Notes: generated by a model from the letters alone, not told the origin. 64,000 nt of DNA from Flavobacterium cupriresistens (GCF_020911925.1 NZ_CP087134.1:2790001-2854000); one strand, 5' to 3'. Positions 1 to 8,651 are shown, counted from the stretch's first letter. A program made the numbers and translations.

Positions 1-271
1 AGGTTTTTATGATTTTAAACTGCTTCTGAATTCCCGTATTCTGTACCACTTTGGTTTCGAATTTTTCGGGAAGCATCGGAAGATTGTTCAAATCCCAGCT
101 TTTCCAATGTGGTTTGTAGTCGTTGGGTTCTTTCAAGGTGCATAAATGCCCAAAGGTGTAGGTCACCGCATAACCATTGCCTTCGTAATAGCCATCGTGT
201 TTGGTATTGGCACCCAAAACGGATGCTATTTCTCGTGCTACACTTGGTTTTTCAGCAATACAGACCTTCAT
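1..271 (-). CDS. topB: DNA topoisomerase III, N-terminal part (runs off the window)
   Basis: Reading the minus strand from the ATG at 271 gives about 90 codons beginning MKVCIAEKPSVAREIA. This is the start of the TOPRIM domain of type IA topoisomerase III, with the E of AEKPS as the expected metal-binding glutamate. A further block, YAVTYTFGHLCTL, matches the next conserved TOPRIM segment. An AAGGAG-like ribosome site lies a few bases upstream. The enzyme relaxes and decatenates DNA through a 5'-phosphotyrosine intermediate; the catalytic Tyr and C-terminus lie outside the window. Family assignment is firm; the rest of the gene cannot be judged. Confidence 0.9.
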   Translation of the reverse strand, partial: MKVCIAEKPSVAREIASVLGANTKHDGYYEGNGYAVTYTFGHLCTLKEPNDYKPHWKSWDLNNLPMLPEKFETKVVQNTGIQKQFKIIKT

Positions 272-511
272 TTTCTCCTTCTAATTTGAAGGGGTAAAAT
301 TAGGGATTTAGAAATTGGTATTGAAGTTTTTTGCCACAAAGGGATAAAGGCACTAAGTTTTTTTGTTTTTTGGCATGTGAGGAGCTGGACTTTAAAGTAT
401 TTATTGTTTTGCGTTAAAGAGACTTGGATACAAAGTTTTTTTTTCGAAGAGACACGCTAAGTTTCTCGTATTTGGGCTGCTTTTAGGTTGGTGTGAAAGT
501 CATTTTTGCTT

Positions 512-1675
512 TTAATTTTCTCCTTTGAAAAAATCTAACATTGTTTTTAAGGCGTCTTTCGAATGCATTTTTTCACCGTTTTCAAGGGACTCTTGTATTG
601 CTTTTGCGGCTCTTTTGCGCATATTTTTTTCATAAAAAGAGAGTGCTTCTTGCACATTTTCATGTTGATCAGAGGTTAAACATTCACTTAATTCCAACGC
701 ATCCAGCATGGCCATATTGGCTCCTTCGCCTGCAAAGGGGGGCATAACATGGGCAGCGTCGCCAATTAAGGTGGCATTAGGCAAAGTTTTCCAAGTCTGA
801 TCTAAGGGCATGTAATTAATAGGACGAGGGATATATGGTACACTGACATTTTGAAATAATTCATACCAAATGCTGCTCCATTCCGGATATTCTTTTTTAA
901 ACCATTCCAGTATTTGTGTGTTGTTAGAAAAGTCCAATCCACTGTTTATTGACCAGTTTTCATCGGTTTTAAAACTGGCATAGAAACCAAGATTTCCGTC
1001 TCCTTTTTGTCCAAGTAATAGATTTTGGGAATCTCCAAAGGCCATTATTTTTCCGCCATTGAGTAAGGATGAAATATAAGGAGCCGTTTTTTGAGATTCG
1101 TAAATATTTCCTTCAAGCATTGTTATACCTGAATATAATGCTTTGATGTCGGTGATATAAGGTCGTATTTTTGAATTGGCGCCATCCGAACCAATTACAA
1201 TATCGGCATAAATTGATAAACCGTTTTTGAAATGCAATAGCCAGCCTTCATTTTGTTTTTCCATTGCCATAAAATGACTGTCCCAGACTACCGTTTCCGG
1301 TTGTAAAGATTCCAGCAATATTTTTCTTAATGAACCTCGGTCAATTTCAGGACGAAAATGTTCATCGCCAAAATCCTCCTGACCATTTGTTTCGTGGTCA
1401 CTGAAAAATATTTCAGCATGTTCGTTTACAATCAGTGTTTTGTCGGCACCGGGAAGAAAATTGGTTTTAAATTCGTTCAATAAACCGGCCTTTCTAATCG
1501 CTGCCAGTCCTGAATCGTCATGCAGATCCAGTGGTGATCCCTGCACTCGTGCTTCTTTATTAAAATCTCTTTCGTATACTTTTACATTTACGTTTTGCAA
1601 TTGTAAAAGTCTTGCCAATGTAAGTCCGCCAGGACCGCCGCCAATGATCGCGACTTGTTTATTTTGTAGTATCAT
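512..1675 (-). CDS. TetX-like FAD-dependent monooxygenase
   Basis: A 387-residue class A flavoprotein hydroxylase. It has the N-terminal Rossmann motif GGGPGG (residues 12-17), an RVQGSPLDLH stretch like the RxxGGTLDLH of Tet(X), and the second FAD motif GDAAHVMPPFAGEG from about residue 305. Length and overall order match Tet(X), which inactivates tetracyclines by 11a-hydroxylation with NADPH and O2. By eye, the Tet(X) positions that contact tetracycline (Gln192, Arg213, His234) are Glu, Lys and Gly here, so the substrate is probably different. The neighbouring AraC gene is on the same strand about 60 bp upstream and may control it. Family firm, substrate unknown. Confidence 0.85.
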   Translation of the reverse strand: MILQNKQVAIIGGGPGGLTLARLLQLQNVNVKVYERDFNKEARVQGSPLDLHDDSGLAAIRKAGLLNEFKTNFLPGADKTLIVNEHAEIFFSDHETNGQEDFGDEHFRPEIDRGSLRKILLESLQPETVVWDSHFMAMEKQNEGWLLHFKNGLSIYADIVIGSDGANSKIRPYITDIKALYSGITMLEGNIYESQKTAPYISSLLNGGKIMAFGDSQNLLLGQKGDGNLGFYASFKTDENWSINSGLDFSNNTQILEWFKKEYPEWSSIWYELFQNVSVPYIPRPINYMPLDQTWKTLPNATLIGDAAHVMPPFAGEGANMAMLDALELSECLTSDQHENVQEALSFYEKNMRKRAAKAIQESLENGEKMHSKDALKTMLDFFKGEN

Positions 1676-1735
1676 TTTGTATCGTATTCCGTTAATTTTA
1701 TTCCGTTTGGCTTATCTGCCTCGGTCGGAACAAAA

Positions 1736-2491
1736 TTATTGCTGTTTCAGAACGGATAATAGTACAAATCGGTCATCTTTATTTTTTAATAATTCACTTG
1801 GCACTACACCTGAGAATTTTTTGATCTCTTTGATAAAGTGGGTTTGATCCGTGAAGTTTAATTCGGGGTAAAGTTTGCCTTGTGCAATATGCTCTAAGGA
1901 GGCTTTAAAACGTAAAATTTTGCAGAATGCGTTTAAAGAAAGTCCAAACTGTTTATTGAAATAGCGGTTGATTTCTCTGCTGCTCCAGGCTATTTTTTCA
2001 GAAAGTTCTTTGACTTTTATTTCGCCGTTTGAAGCGTAAACCAGTTCAAATAGCTTGCGTTTTCTTTCGTCAATTTTAGTTGGTAAAAGGGTTGTTATTT
2101 TTTGTACTGCTTTTTTATGAAAGGCATCAAAATCTTTCAAGTCAGCGGCATTAAATTCCCAAAAATCCGGAGGTAGATTTTGAGCACTGTTTAAAAAAGC
2201 AGCAATAGAAGTTTGTAAAATATATTCGACTCCCAACGGTTTAAAACTAATTTTGAAAGCAAGGGTATGTGGCGGAATGGTTCTCTGCTCCGGTACTGTT
2301 TCCAAACCGATAAGCGTACTATGAAAAGAGTCTGATTGAGATTTCATAAAAAATAAATCAACTCTTCCATCAGGCATTAGAACGACTTCTTTTGCTTTAT
2401 CAGACGGATTGTGAAACATTCCAATATTTTCTACAAAATCGCTAATGGATTGGTTCGGCAGAATGAATTTATAATAGAAGTCGTTGTTCAT
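1736..2491 (-). CDS. AraC-family transcriptional regulator
   Basis: About 251 residues from the ATG at 2491 (MNNDFYYKF). The frame stays open to 2593, but the extra 34 residues look like translated leader. The N-terminal part (DFVENIGMFHNP, VLMPDGRVDLFF, FKPLGVEYIL) resembles the DUF6597-type sensing domain. The C-terminal about 100 residues form the two helix-turn-helix units of AraC proteins (VKELSEKIAWSSREINRYF, then a second unit ending FSGVVPSELL). The second unit seems shortened around LYPELNFTDQTHFIKEI. It lies just upstream of the TetX-like gene on the same strand, and a regulator-target pair is plausible but inferred. Confidence 0.8.
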   Translation of the reverse strand: MNNDFYYKFILPNQSISDFVENIGMFHNPSDKAKEVVLMPDGRVDLFFMKSQSDSFHSTLIGLETVPEQRTIPPHTLAFKISFKPLGVEYILQTSIAAFLNSAQNLPPDFWEFNAADLKDFDAFHKKAVQKITTLLPTKIDERKRKLFELVYASNGEIKVKELSEKIAWSSREINRYFNKQFGLSLNAFCKILRFKASLEHIAQGKLYPELNFTDQTHFIKEIKKFSGVVPSELLKNKDDRFVLLSVLKQQ

Positions 2492-2766
2492 ATGGTCTAT
2501 TCTTTTAATAATGTGCCGTTCTGTAAAGTTGGAAAACTTTTGCTGGTATTCCAATTTTTTATGAAGATACATTTTTCCGGAGTGAGTTACCAACGAAATA
2601 TTTTCGGGTGTATGGTAAGCTGTAAAGCAATTACATGTAATGGATTTAGTTATTATTTGAATATTAAAAGTAGAAAAAATAACAAGATAATTGCTTCAAA
2701 ATAATAGGCTTTAACAGATTAAAAGAATTATATTCGTTGTTGCTAATTTAACCACAACCCACTACA

Positions 2767-3558
2767 ATGAATATAAAACAAGCCACTACTATAGACGAGG
2801 TCATTCAGTTATTGGATGAGATAATAGAAATATCAAAAGTAGAACAAAGCGCTATAGGTTTGTTTACTATGTTGTATCGTGAAGTTACGGTAAGAATAAA
2901 AGAAGGCATCGCGGATCATTCTTTTCAGAACGGAGAGCGAATGGAGAAACTCGATGTCATTTTTGCCAATCGATATATAAAGGCTTATTACCAATATAAA
3001 GCCAAAGAAAAGCCATCCGAATGTTGGGAGTTTTCGTTTCAACAAGCAGAAAAATTTTGGCCTATAGTGGTTCAACACTTATTGCTTGGGATTAATGCCC
3101 ATGTGAATTTGGATTTAGGAGTAGCCGCAGCTCAGGTCAGTACAGTAGATGACATCGGAGACTTAAAAGGTGATTTTGATAAAATAAACGGTATTCTGAG
3201 CAGTCTGGTAGGAAACGTCGAACAATGTTTAATTAAAATTTGGCCAACGCTGACGATCTTACTAAAATGGACAGGAAAAATGGACAACTTCTTTATTGAT
3301 TTTAGTATGGAAGTCGCCAGAGATGGTGCCTGGAAATTTGCCAATGAATTTGTAGCACTTCCCGAAAATCAAACGGAAGCCTGTATCCAACTAAGAGATA
3401 AAAAAATCACAGAAATCGCTCGATTGGTTTCAAACCCCGGTTATTTTGTTAGTGCTATTTTCAAATTCATTCGTTTGTTTGAAAAAGGAACTGTGGCTCA
3501 GAAAATAATCGATTTGCAGATTGTCCAGCTAAAAAAGGTGGATTGTGCTGCTACTTGA
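2767..3558 (+). CDS. DUF5995 family protein
   Basis: A 263-residue soluble protein without signal peptide. Recognisable DUF5995 features are the early FTMLYREVTVRIKEGI segment, FANRYIKAYYQYKA, and the central block LLGINAHVNLDLGVAAAQV, whose N-A-H-V-N-x-D is the family hallmark. The family has no established function; conserved His, Asn and Asp residues in a helical protein suggest a metal or small-ligand site (inference). It is transcribed divergently from the AraC gene across about 275 bp. Confidence 0.75.
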   Translation: MNIKQATTIDEVIQLLDEIIEISKVEQSAIGLFTMLYREVTVRIKEGIADHSFQNGERMEKLDVIFANRYIKAYYQYKAKEKPSECWEFSFQQAEKFWPIVVQHLLLGINAHVNLDLGVAAAQVSTVDDIGDLKGDFDKINGILSSLVGNVEQCLIKIWPTLTILLKWTGKMDNFFIDFSMEVARDGAWKFANEFVALPENQTEACIQLRDKKITEIARLVSNPGYFVSAIFKFIRLFEKGTVAQKIIDLQIVQLKKVDCAAT

Positions 3559-3600
3559 TTTTAATAAAATGAGCACAAAAAACGACAAGACATCATGGGG
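3554..3600. repeat. 45-bp repeat behind a stop codon, copy 1
   Basis: The segment TTGATTTTAATAAAATGAGC and the following ACGACAAGACATCAT are closely matched at 5430-5473 (TGATTTTAATAAAAACAGC, ACTACAAGATATCAT). Both copies lie against a gene end. Function unknown; seen directly in the sequence. Confidence 0.5.
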
Positions 3601-3603
3601 TGG

Positions 3604-3630
3604 GTACGAAGTCGGGAGATTTCGCACAAC
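3604..3630. repeat. GAAGTC hairpin repeat, copy 1 (core only)
   Basis: Imperfect hairpin GTACGAAGTC-ggga-GATTTCGCAC. It is the core of a longer family found at 4101, 9761, 10401 and 11681, all inside the 3.6-11.9 kb accessory stretch. Confidence 0.6.
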
Positions 3631-3712
3631 GAGTCTTGCTATAAAGAGTTTAATAAATTTCAGAATTCAAAGAATTAAAGAAAACATGAATCTATACTAA
3701 TGTAAAAATATT

Positions 3713-4072
3713 ATGAAATTAAAGCTGCCAAATAGAAATAGAATTGATTTCCAAGATATTCAATGGGGTGATTGGGATCATGATGGTTCCAGAAAAGTAT
3801 TAGTTGGTGGTAAATTGTTTTCAGGATTTGTGGTATATGACAGATTTGATACTGGTGATATTATGAATGAAATTGAATACAAGAAAGGAAGTCATGTTGG
3901 TTGGGAAAATGAATATAACATAAGTGGTCAACTTGTTTATTCTTGTTTGACAGTCGGTGAAACCAGTTTAGAAATATACAAATATGATAATAGTGGAAAC
4001 TTACTAGATCACTGGAAAACGGTAGGAGAGATATACTATCAAGAAATGGTAGCAAAATACGGTTTAGAATAA
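3713..4072 (+). CDS. Hypothetical protein, YwqK-like repeat character
   Basis: A 119-residue cytoplasmic protein rich in Trp, Gly and Tyr, with two-strand motifs such as GKLFSGFVVYDRF, YNISGQLVYSC and YKYDNSGNLLDHW. This resembles the MORN/YwqK-type strand repeats of some toxin-immunity and antitoxin proteins. The similarity is by eye and weak. It is flanked on both sides by hairpin repeats, as expected for an accessory cassette-like gene. No toxin gene is adjacent. Real gene likely; function unknown. Confidence 0.6.
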   Translation: MKLKLPNRNRIDFQDIQWGDWDHDGSRKVLVGGKLFSGFVVYDRFDTGDIMNEIEYKKGSHVGWENEYNISGQLVYSCLTVGETSLEIYKYDNSGNLLDHWKTVGEIYYQEMVAKYGLE

Positions 4073-4100
4073 TTGATTTTGTAGTGCAAAATCCTCTCTG

Positions 4101-4165
4101 TTGTTCGAAGTCTTCCGACTTCGAACAACGATCGTAGTATTGGAAGAACACTTCGAAGAACTGAG
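4101..4165. repeat. GAAGTC hairpin repeat, copy 2
   Basis: A perfect 12-bp inverted repeat, TTGTTCGAAGTC (4101-4112) and GACTTCGAACAA (4117-4128), is followed by CGATCGTAGTATTGGAAGAA. That downstream segment recurs in copies 3 and 5 (GTATTGGAAGAACATTTT), so this is the same interspersed family. Confidence 0.7.
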
Positions 4166-4240
4166 GATTAAATATGCAAGTTTTTTCCCGAAGCATAAAT
4201 TTTTAAAGCGCATGCACTATCAAATACAGGACTTAAAATT

Positions 4241-4426
4241 TTATACATTTTTCTTTTTATTGATATCCCGAATTGTGAAAATCATTGCTAGTATTAATAA
4301 CAAATTTGAAATAATACTTGTGTATCGATTTTCTTTTAAGTTGTCAAAGTTTAATTCACTTATGTTGAAAATGAGCAAAATTAAACTTGCAAATATTAAA
4401 AAGTAGGCTATGATTTTTCTATTCAT
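4241..4426 (-). CDS. Small two-helix membrane protein
   Basis: From the ATG at 4426 this encodes 61 residues: a short basic start (MNRK), a hydrophobic helix at about residues 5-22, a polar middle (ELNFDNLKENRYTS), a second helix at about 38-53 and a basic tail (DINKKKNV). An AGAAAAGAT purine stretch precedes this ATG. The frame stays open upstream to 4558, but that part looks like non-coding repeat. No family recognised. Topology is clear; function unknown. Confidence 0.55.
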   Translation of the reverse strand: MNRKIIAYFLIFASLILLIFNISELNFDNLKENRYTSIISNLLLILAMIFTIRDINKKKNV

Positions 4427-4602
4427 ATCTTTTCTGTTTTTTATTTCAATTTTTAGAAAACTTTTTTTTTCGTTGCAACGTAGCTGTTTACCAATTCCTT
4501 GTCCTACAGTCAGTTTTCGTTGGTTTACTAGCGGGTCATTTTTATACAATTCATTCAATAACCCGCTTTTTTGTCAAACGTCCGTGAGCAGCAGTTGTTT
4601 TG

Positions 4603-5364
4603 TCACTCTTTTGGTTTTATAGCTCTTGTCGCAATGAATGCAGGTAAAAATTCGTCGATTTTATTTTCTCCGCCCCAAGAGTCTTCAAACATTGCAGTTA
4701 TTGTAAAACCAGCTTCTAGTTGTCCACCAATTTGGTCTGTCAAACTGTGTCCAAATAGCAATGCTTCCTTGTTCTTTTTCAACTCTTCTAATTCTTCTGT
4801 CGGCAATGAATGCAGGTCTGAAAAGGGTTGCTTGTAAATTAACTTCAAGTTTTTTTCGTCAAGCTGAAGTGAAATTGGATTCATCAAACCCGTCATTAAA
4901 ATTCCGTTGGGTTTTAAAACTCGAAAACATTCTTTCCAAACGGGCAAAACATCTTCAACGAAGAGTATGGAGCAAGGATTAAAAATTAAATCAAATGAGT
5001 TGTCTGCAAACACAGAAAGGTCTTTCATATCTCCTTGAACAGTTTTTATGTCAAGGTCGAATTTGTCGCTTAGCGTTTTGTCTTGTAATAATTGCTTTTC
5101 GGAATTGTCAAAAATGGTTACGTCTGCACCCAAGGTCGCAAGGATTGGACCTTGCTGTCCACCACCGGAGGCAAGTCCTAATATTTTTAAACCTTTTAAA
5201 GTAGGAAACCAATTTTTAGGTACCGCTTTTTTAGGTGTCAAAACGATACTCCAATTTCCGTTTTTCACATTTTCCAATTCTTGGTCTGAAACAGGAATTG
5301 TCCAACGGTCTTTTTTGTCGACGTAATTGTCCCAAGCTAATTTATTATGTTTTACTATGTCCAT
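4603..5364 (-). CDS. Class I SAM-dependent methyltransferase
   Basis: A 253-residue protein with the methyltransferase type 11 core. Motif I is LGLASGGGQQGP (about residues 62-73), the acidic ribose-binding end of strand 2 is TIFDNS (D86), then VQGDMKDL, motif IV FDLIFNPCSILF and the post-motif helix CFRVLKPNGILMTG. The N-terminal NKLAWDNYV resembles small-molecule or thiol methyltransferases of this class. No substrate can be deduced. It sits among accessory minus-strand genes, with about 110 bp to the next gene upstream. Confidence 0.85.
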   Translation of the reverse strand: MDIVKHNKLAWDNYVDKKDRWTIPVSDQELENVKNGNWSIVLTPKKAVPKNWFPTLKGLKILGLASGGGQQGPILATLGADVTIFDNSEKQLLQDKTLSDKFDLDIKTVQGDMKDLSVFADNSFDLIFNPCSILFVEDVLPVWKECFRVLKPNGILMTGLMNPISLQLDEKNLKLIYKQPFSDLHSLPTEELEELKKNKEALLFGHSLTDQIGGQLEAGFTITAMFEDSWGGENKIDEFLPAFIATRAIKPKE

Positions 5365-5429
5365 ATTATTTGTCGTTTTACAATTGATGCTAACTAGTAT
5401 ATATGTCTTATAAAACTAGACTGCTGCTG

Positions 5430-5473
5430 CATGATTTTAATAAAAACAGCATAAAAGACTACAAGATATCATT
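5430..5473. repeat. 45-bp repeat behind a stop codon, copy 2
   Basis: Second copy of the repeat at 3554-3600, sharing TGATTTTAATAAAA and ACAAGATATCAT. It ends against the stop codon of the minus-strand gene at 5476. Confidence 0.5.
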
Positions 5474-5475
5474 TT

Positions 5476-6183
5476 TTATTTAGCCTCTTCTGCTTCAATT
5501 TCTTTTATAATTTCTTTTGCTTCCTTAATTGCGTTTTGATAAGGTTCTTGACTATATTGGGTGAATTTACTAAGTCCCGATAAAACAATTTTTGTCTTCT
5601 TTTTCAATACAGTTGTATTAATATCTTCATCTTCTTTTCCGGATATTAATAAATCTACATATCTTGAAATAAGTCTTTCGTATGAAACTTCGACAATTGC
5701 TATTTGTGGAATAGTTTGCTGGTAATAACTCAAAATCTTATTTCTTACCTTTTGATTTTCTATAGTATTTATTTTTCCACTAGATTTAAAGCCTTCATAG
5801 CTACCATTATTTATTAAGGTATTAATGAAATTTGTACCTGAATTAATCTGTTTATGATTCGCTTCAATACTGTCTATTTTTTTTGGTGTAAGATGTAAAA
5901 CAAAATCTATTTGTTTTTGCGTTTTACTTAATAACTTTTTTGTGTTTTCCAGGTTCGAAATGTCATTTTGTAAATCTCCTTTCAATCCCACTAAAAATTT
6001 TTGTGCATCTTTCTGTTGATGCTTTTCTTCGCTCCAAGAGTGAAGCCATATTGAAAGTGAAACCGCAAATACAATAATTAAAATTTCAGTAAATATTTCT
6101 TTTACTTTTTCTTTGAAGGAATGTTTTTTATTGTTCATCTCTGAGTATATTTTTTTTGTGTGTTTTATTATTTCGTCTTGCAT
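5476..6183 (-). CDS. Membrane-anchored coiled-coil protein (DUF6090-like)
   Basis: A 235-residue protein with a basic N-terminus, one hydrophobic segment at about residues 31-50 (ILIIVFAVSLSIWLHSW) and a long helical, charged region. SEEKHQQKDAQKFLVGLKGD and NDISNLENTKKLL are typical of the Bacteroidota DUF6090-type proteins (TM helix followed by a W-x-E segment and helices). The C-terminus is almost entirely charged helix (EAKEIIKEIEAEEAK). Function unknown. The attC-like hairpin C1 lies immediately upstream on the minus strand, behind the preceding gene. Confidence 0.6.
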   Translation of the reverse strand: MQDEIIKHTKKIYSEMNNKKHSFKEKVKEIFTEILIIVFAVSLSIWLHSWSEEKHQQKDAQKFLVGLKGDLQNDISNLENTKKLLSKTQKQIDFVLHLTPKKIDSIEANHKQINSGTNFINTLINNGSYEGFKSSGKINTIENQKVRNKILSYYQQTIPQIAIVEVSYERLISRYVDLLISGKEDEDINTTVLKKKTKIVLSGLSKFTQYSQEPYQNAIKEAKEIIKEIEAEEAK

Positions 6184-6240
6184 CTTTGTAGTTTTGTAAT
6201 TTTAAATGTTTATTCGTTATTTCTGTTGCTATAAAGTGAC

Positions 6241-6366
6241 ACACAACATTTTGCCACTTTGAAACGACTGAGAATTCGCATACGCTCCGTTTTCGGCTGA
6301 ACGAAAACTGGATAAGAAACAGTGATTTTACTAAATTGTAACTCGCTCAAAATGACTGTTAGCGGC
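6241..6366 (-). repeat. attC-like hairpin C1
   Basis: Read on the minus strand directly after the TAA at 6369: CCGCTAACAGTCATTTTG, about 90 bp, then CAAAATGTTGTGTGTC. The outer arms pair (CATTTTG/CAAAATG, AACA/TGTT). The right end GTTGTGT matches the integron core GTTRRRY at six of seven positions, and the left end keeps the AAC of RYYYAAC. Length of about 125 bp equals long attC sites such as VCRs. Interpretation as attC is inference. Confidence 0.4.
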
Positions 6367-6368
6367 TA

Positions 6369-7166
6369 TTATTTTAATACATCCTTAAGTTCCACAACAT
6401 CAAAGTTATCGTTGTTTTCTAAAAAATGTTTTATTATTGGTATGTGTCCTTGTCCAAAAATTAAAATAACATATTTGTCCGAGGTTTCAACTTGATTTAT
6501 AATATTTGAATAAATAGCAAGATTTCTTAAATACCATTCTGATACATATTGTGCTCCTGCATAATTTTTGCCTCCTCCAATCTTTACTAAAAACTTTAGA
6601 TAAATGGATAAATTTCTTTTTAACTCTTCGGGTTTATTTACGTATTTTATAACTTCGGTTATGGTGCTTTTTTTTACTTTATTATTATAATCATTTAGCA
6701 TTGCATTTGCCTGGGTCCCTAAATCTTTTAGTATATAAAGTTGATTATTTTCTTTTGCGGTTACAGCCATTAAGCTATCGTGTAACCCATAAAATTTGTC
6801 TATACAGTTTACTTGATTTAGTTTTAATTTTTTTGCTAACCTAAAGCCAATTTGTTCTCTTTCTGAAACGGTAAGTTTATAATGATCGGTTAAATATAAA
6901 TGATACAAACTGTCGCTGGAACGTTGATTTTCAAATGGTCTTTCAATCATCACTTTAGTCGCTTTTGTCTGAGATAGAACATTTGTTAAGTCTTCTAATT
7001 CATTTTGTCGCTTAGCATTAAAAAAATCGTCCACTTTTAGTTCAAAACTATCTTTATGTGGGGTTTCAAAATGGATAGTTCCAATTAATAAAATTTTTGT
7101 TTTCTGAGTTTGTCCGAATGTGATAAGTCCAAAATTTAAAGCAAAAATTAACGGTAATAGTTTCAT
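6369..7166 (-). CDS. DUF5694-like exported protein (TraB/ChaN-like fold)
   Basis: 265 residues with a signal peptide (MKLLPLIFALNFGLITFGQ). The mature part has LLIGTIHFETP, VMIERPF and the late IFGQGHIPIIKHFL. This set (GT-H near the start, ER-F, GxGH near the end) is the signature of the TraB/ChaN/erythromycin-esterase-like superfamily and specifically fits DUF5694. Members carry metal-binding His/Glu and some act as hydrolases, but no substrate is known here. Probably periplasmic. An attC-like hairpin follows its stop codon and another precedes the gene. Confidence 0.7.
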   Translation of the reverse strand: MKLLPLIFALNFGLITFGQTQKTKILLIGTIHFETPHKDSFELKVDDFFNAKRQNELEDLTNVLSQTKATKVMIERPFENQRSSDSLYHLYLTDHYKLTVSEREQIGFRLAKKLKLNQVNCIDKFYGLHDSLMAVTAKENNQLYILKDLGTQANAMLNDYNNKVKKSTITEVIKYVNKPEELKRNLSIYLKFLVKIGGGKNYAGAQYVSEWYLRNLAIYSNIINQVETSDKYVILIFGQGHIPIIKHFLENNDNFDVVELKDVLK

Positions 7167-7215
7167 AGATTTTATTCTGTTTTGGTTGTTTTTTTTGGTT
7201 GTTGAGGTATTAATA

Positions 7216-7327
7216 GCCGCTAACGTTCTGACGCTAGACGAGGTTTGGAATCAAAGATGCGAGTTTTTTCCATTATGCACAAATTTTGTAAGTACAAAAC
7301 ACAGCTGAGTTGTAACGGCTGTTATGG
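7216..7327 (-). repeat. attC-like hairpin C2
   Basis: Plus-strand ends GCCGCTAACGTTCTG and CGGCTGTTATGG form partly pairing arms. The interior (AATCAAAGATGCGAG, TTTTTTC, ATTATGCACAAATTTT) is shared with copies at 8730 and 12529 and weakly with 4163. On the minus strand the right end reads GAACGTTAGCGG, close to an attC R' core but with two mismatches. Lies upstream of the DUF5694-like gene. Confidence 0.45.
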
Positions 7328-7466
7328 ACTGTTTTTTGCTAGATATTTTTCTTCTAAATTTATTCTGTTGGAAAAACATTCAACATTTGGATTTTCGAGA
7401 ACATATTTCTTCTATGGTATTGTGTAAAGTGAACCAATAAGATTTCTTCCGGCTAGATCTTGGGTA

Positions 7467-7605
7467 CTGTCATTAAGTTTTAAAATTTTTTCACGCAGAT
7501 TCTGCGGATTCTGCGGATTTTTTTTATTCCATCCCGCTAAAATCTGCATGAGATTTTTTTGATAATCCTTAATTTAATGACGTTGAGCTTGTGCGCCCCG
7601 CTCAT
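7467..7605. repeat. CACGCAGATT palindrome, copy 1
   Basis: Long imperfect inverted repeat: TGTCATTAAG and TTAATTTAATGACG outside, TTCACGCAGATTCTGCGG and AAATCTGCATGAG inside. Five relatives occur at 43031, 45924, 46846, 52321 and 55223. MITE- or REP-like; no transposase is present. Together with C2 and the ATT tract it fills the 520-bp gap between the two genes. Confidence 0.65.
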
Positions 7606-7660
7606 GACTTTTTTTAATGTTAGCCTTTATTTAAACTGTATTCACGAGCGGAACACGAAT

Positions 7661-7692
7661 ATTATTATTATTATTATTATTATTATTGTTAT
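7661..7692. repeat. ATT triplet microsatellite overlapping a stop codon
   Basis: About ten ATT units run into the TAA stop of the S41 peptidase gene at 7689. Slippage here would change only the 3' untranslated end. Confidence 0.7.
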
Positions 7693-8651
7693 TTAGTAAT
7701 TTTTTCGATGTAATTTTTTAAGCCCGTTGTTTCAACCTGAATATCCGGAGCAATTCCTTTTCCAATTTCACGATATTCTGTTTTGTTTCGATCCATTAGA
7801 ATACCCGTTGTTATTTTTAAAATTGCATTATCAGAAAGTCTGAATTCTGAGTTATCGGAAGTTAATCCTTGTGTATTGCAGCCAATTATTTTTACGTTTT
7901 TTTGTCCTTTGAAACTGGCAACAATAAATTCTCCCGAGCTCGCTGTTTTTTTACTCGTTAAAATGTATATAGGTTTGTTCTTTTTTTTGATTTTTATATC
8001 CGGTGTTTGAAAGGTCGCAATTACAGTTTTATTAAAATTGATGTTCGAATTGGTGTTACTATAGTAGCCAATTTCTCCCGAATTATCTATTGAACCCACC
8101 ACATTTACAGCATCTAAAAAAGGATAAATGGATTTAAACATGGGCGAAAACATTCCTCCATCATTTTCTCTCACATCAATTATCCAGGCTTTTGGATTTA
8201 TCTTTTCCAGTTTTTTAATTTTTTTGTAAAAAGAACTCACGTATTCCTCCCAATCTTCCTGGTTTAGATTTCCAATGGCAGGAATGGTGATGTAGGCATA
8301 TTTGTCGTTTATTATACTGTCTTTTGCATAAGGAAAAGGCAAACCGCTGTCCTTGTATCTTTTTAAATAAAATTCCACCACTTGTGGCTCATAAAAGCCC
8401 GAATGTTGGTCACCCAATTCATTCAAAATATTCTTGATAATTGGATAAGTGTCTTGTATTGAATTCGATTTGTTATTTTCAAGTTTGGCTTCAGTTCTTA
8501 TTTTTGCCCAATCTATTTTCTTTTTGTTGACCGAGTTTTGTTCCATTATAGCAATTGCTTTTTCTAAATAAGAATCCGGTTTTGATTGGGAGAAAGTTTT
8601 AGTGGTGAATGTTAACAAAGCTAATAGTCCTAGTAGTGTTACTCTTTTCAT
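7689..8651 (-). CDS. Secreted S41-family peptidase (C-terminal-processing type)
   Basis: 320 residues with a signal peptide (LLGLLALLTFTTKTFSQ). The S41 protease core is visible: YAYITIPAIG, AWIIDVRENDGG, PIYILTSKKTASSGEFI with the catalytic Ser region TASSGE, and the later GCNTQGLTSDNS and GIAPDIQVE. The N-terminal LGDQHSGFYEP segment matches Bacteroidota S41 enzymes. No PDZ domain is evident, so it is a short PDZ-less member. It is probably periplasmic or surface-exposed. Substrate unknown. Confidence 0.85.
   Translation of the reverse strand: MKRVTLLGLLALLTFTTKTFSQSKPDSYLEKAIAIMEQNSVNKKKIDWAKIRTEAKLENNKSNSIQDTYPIIKNILNELGDQHSGFYEPQVVEFYLKRYKDSGLPFPYAKDSIINDKYAYITIPAIGNLNQEDWEEYVSSFYKKIKKLEKINPKAWIIDVRENDGGMFSPMFKSIYPFLDAVNVVGSIDNSGEIGYYSNTNSNINFNKTVIATFQTPDIKIKKKNKPIYILTSKKTASSGEFIVASFKGQKNVKIIGCNTQGLTSDNSEFRLSDNAILKITTGILMDRNKTEYREIGKGIAPDIQVETTGLKNYIEKITK

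Noticed and set aside
3713..4072. Toxin-immunity assignment for the YwqK-like protein
   Set aside because: No polymorphic toxin or matching partner is adjacent; only style similarity.
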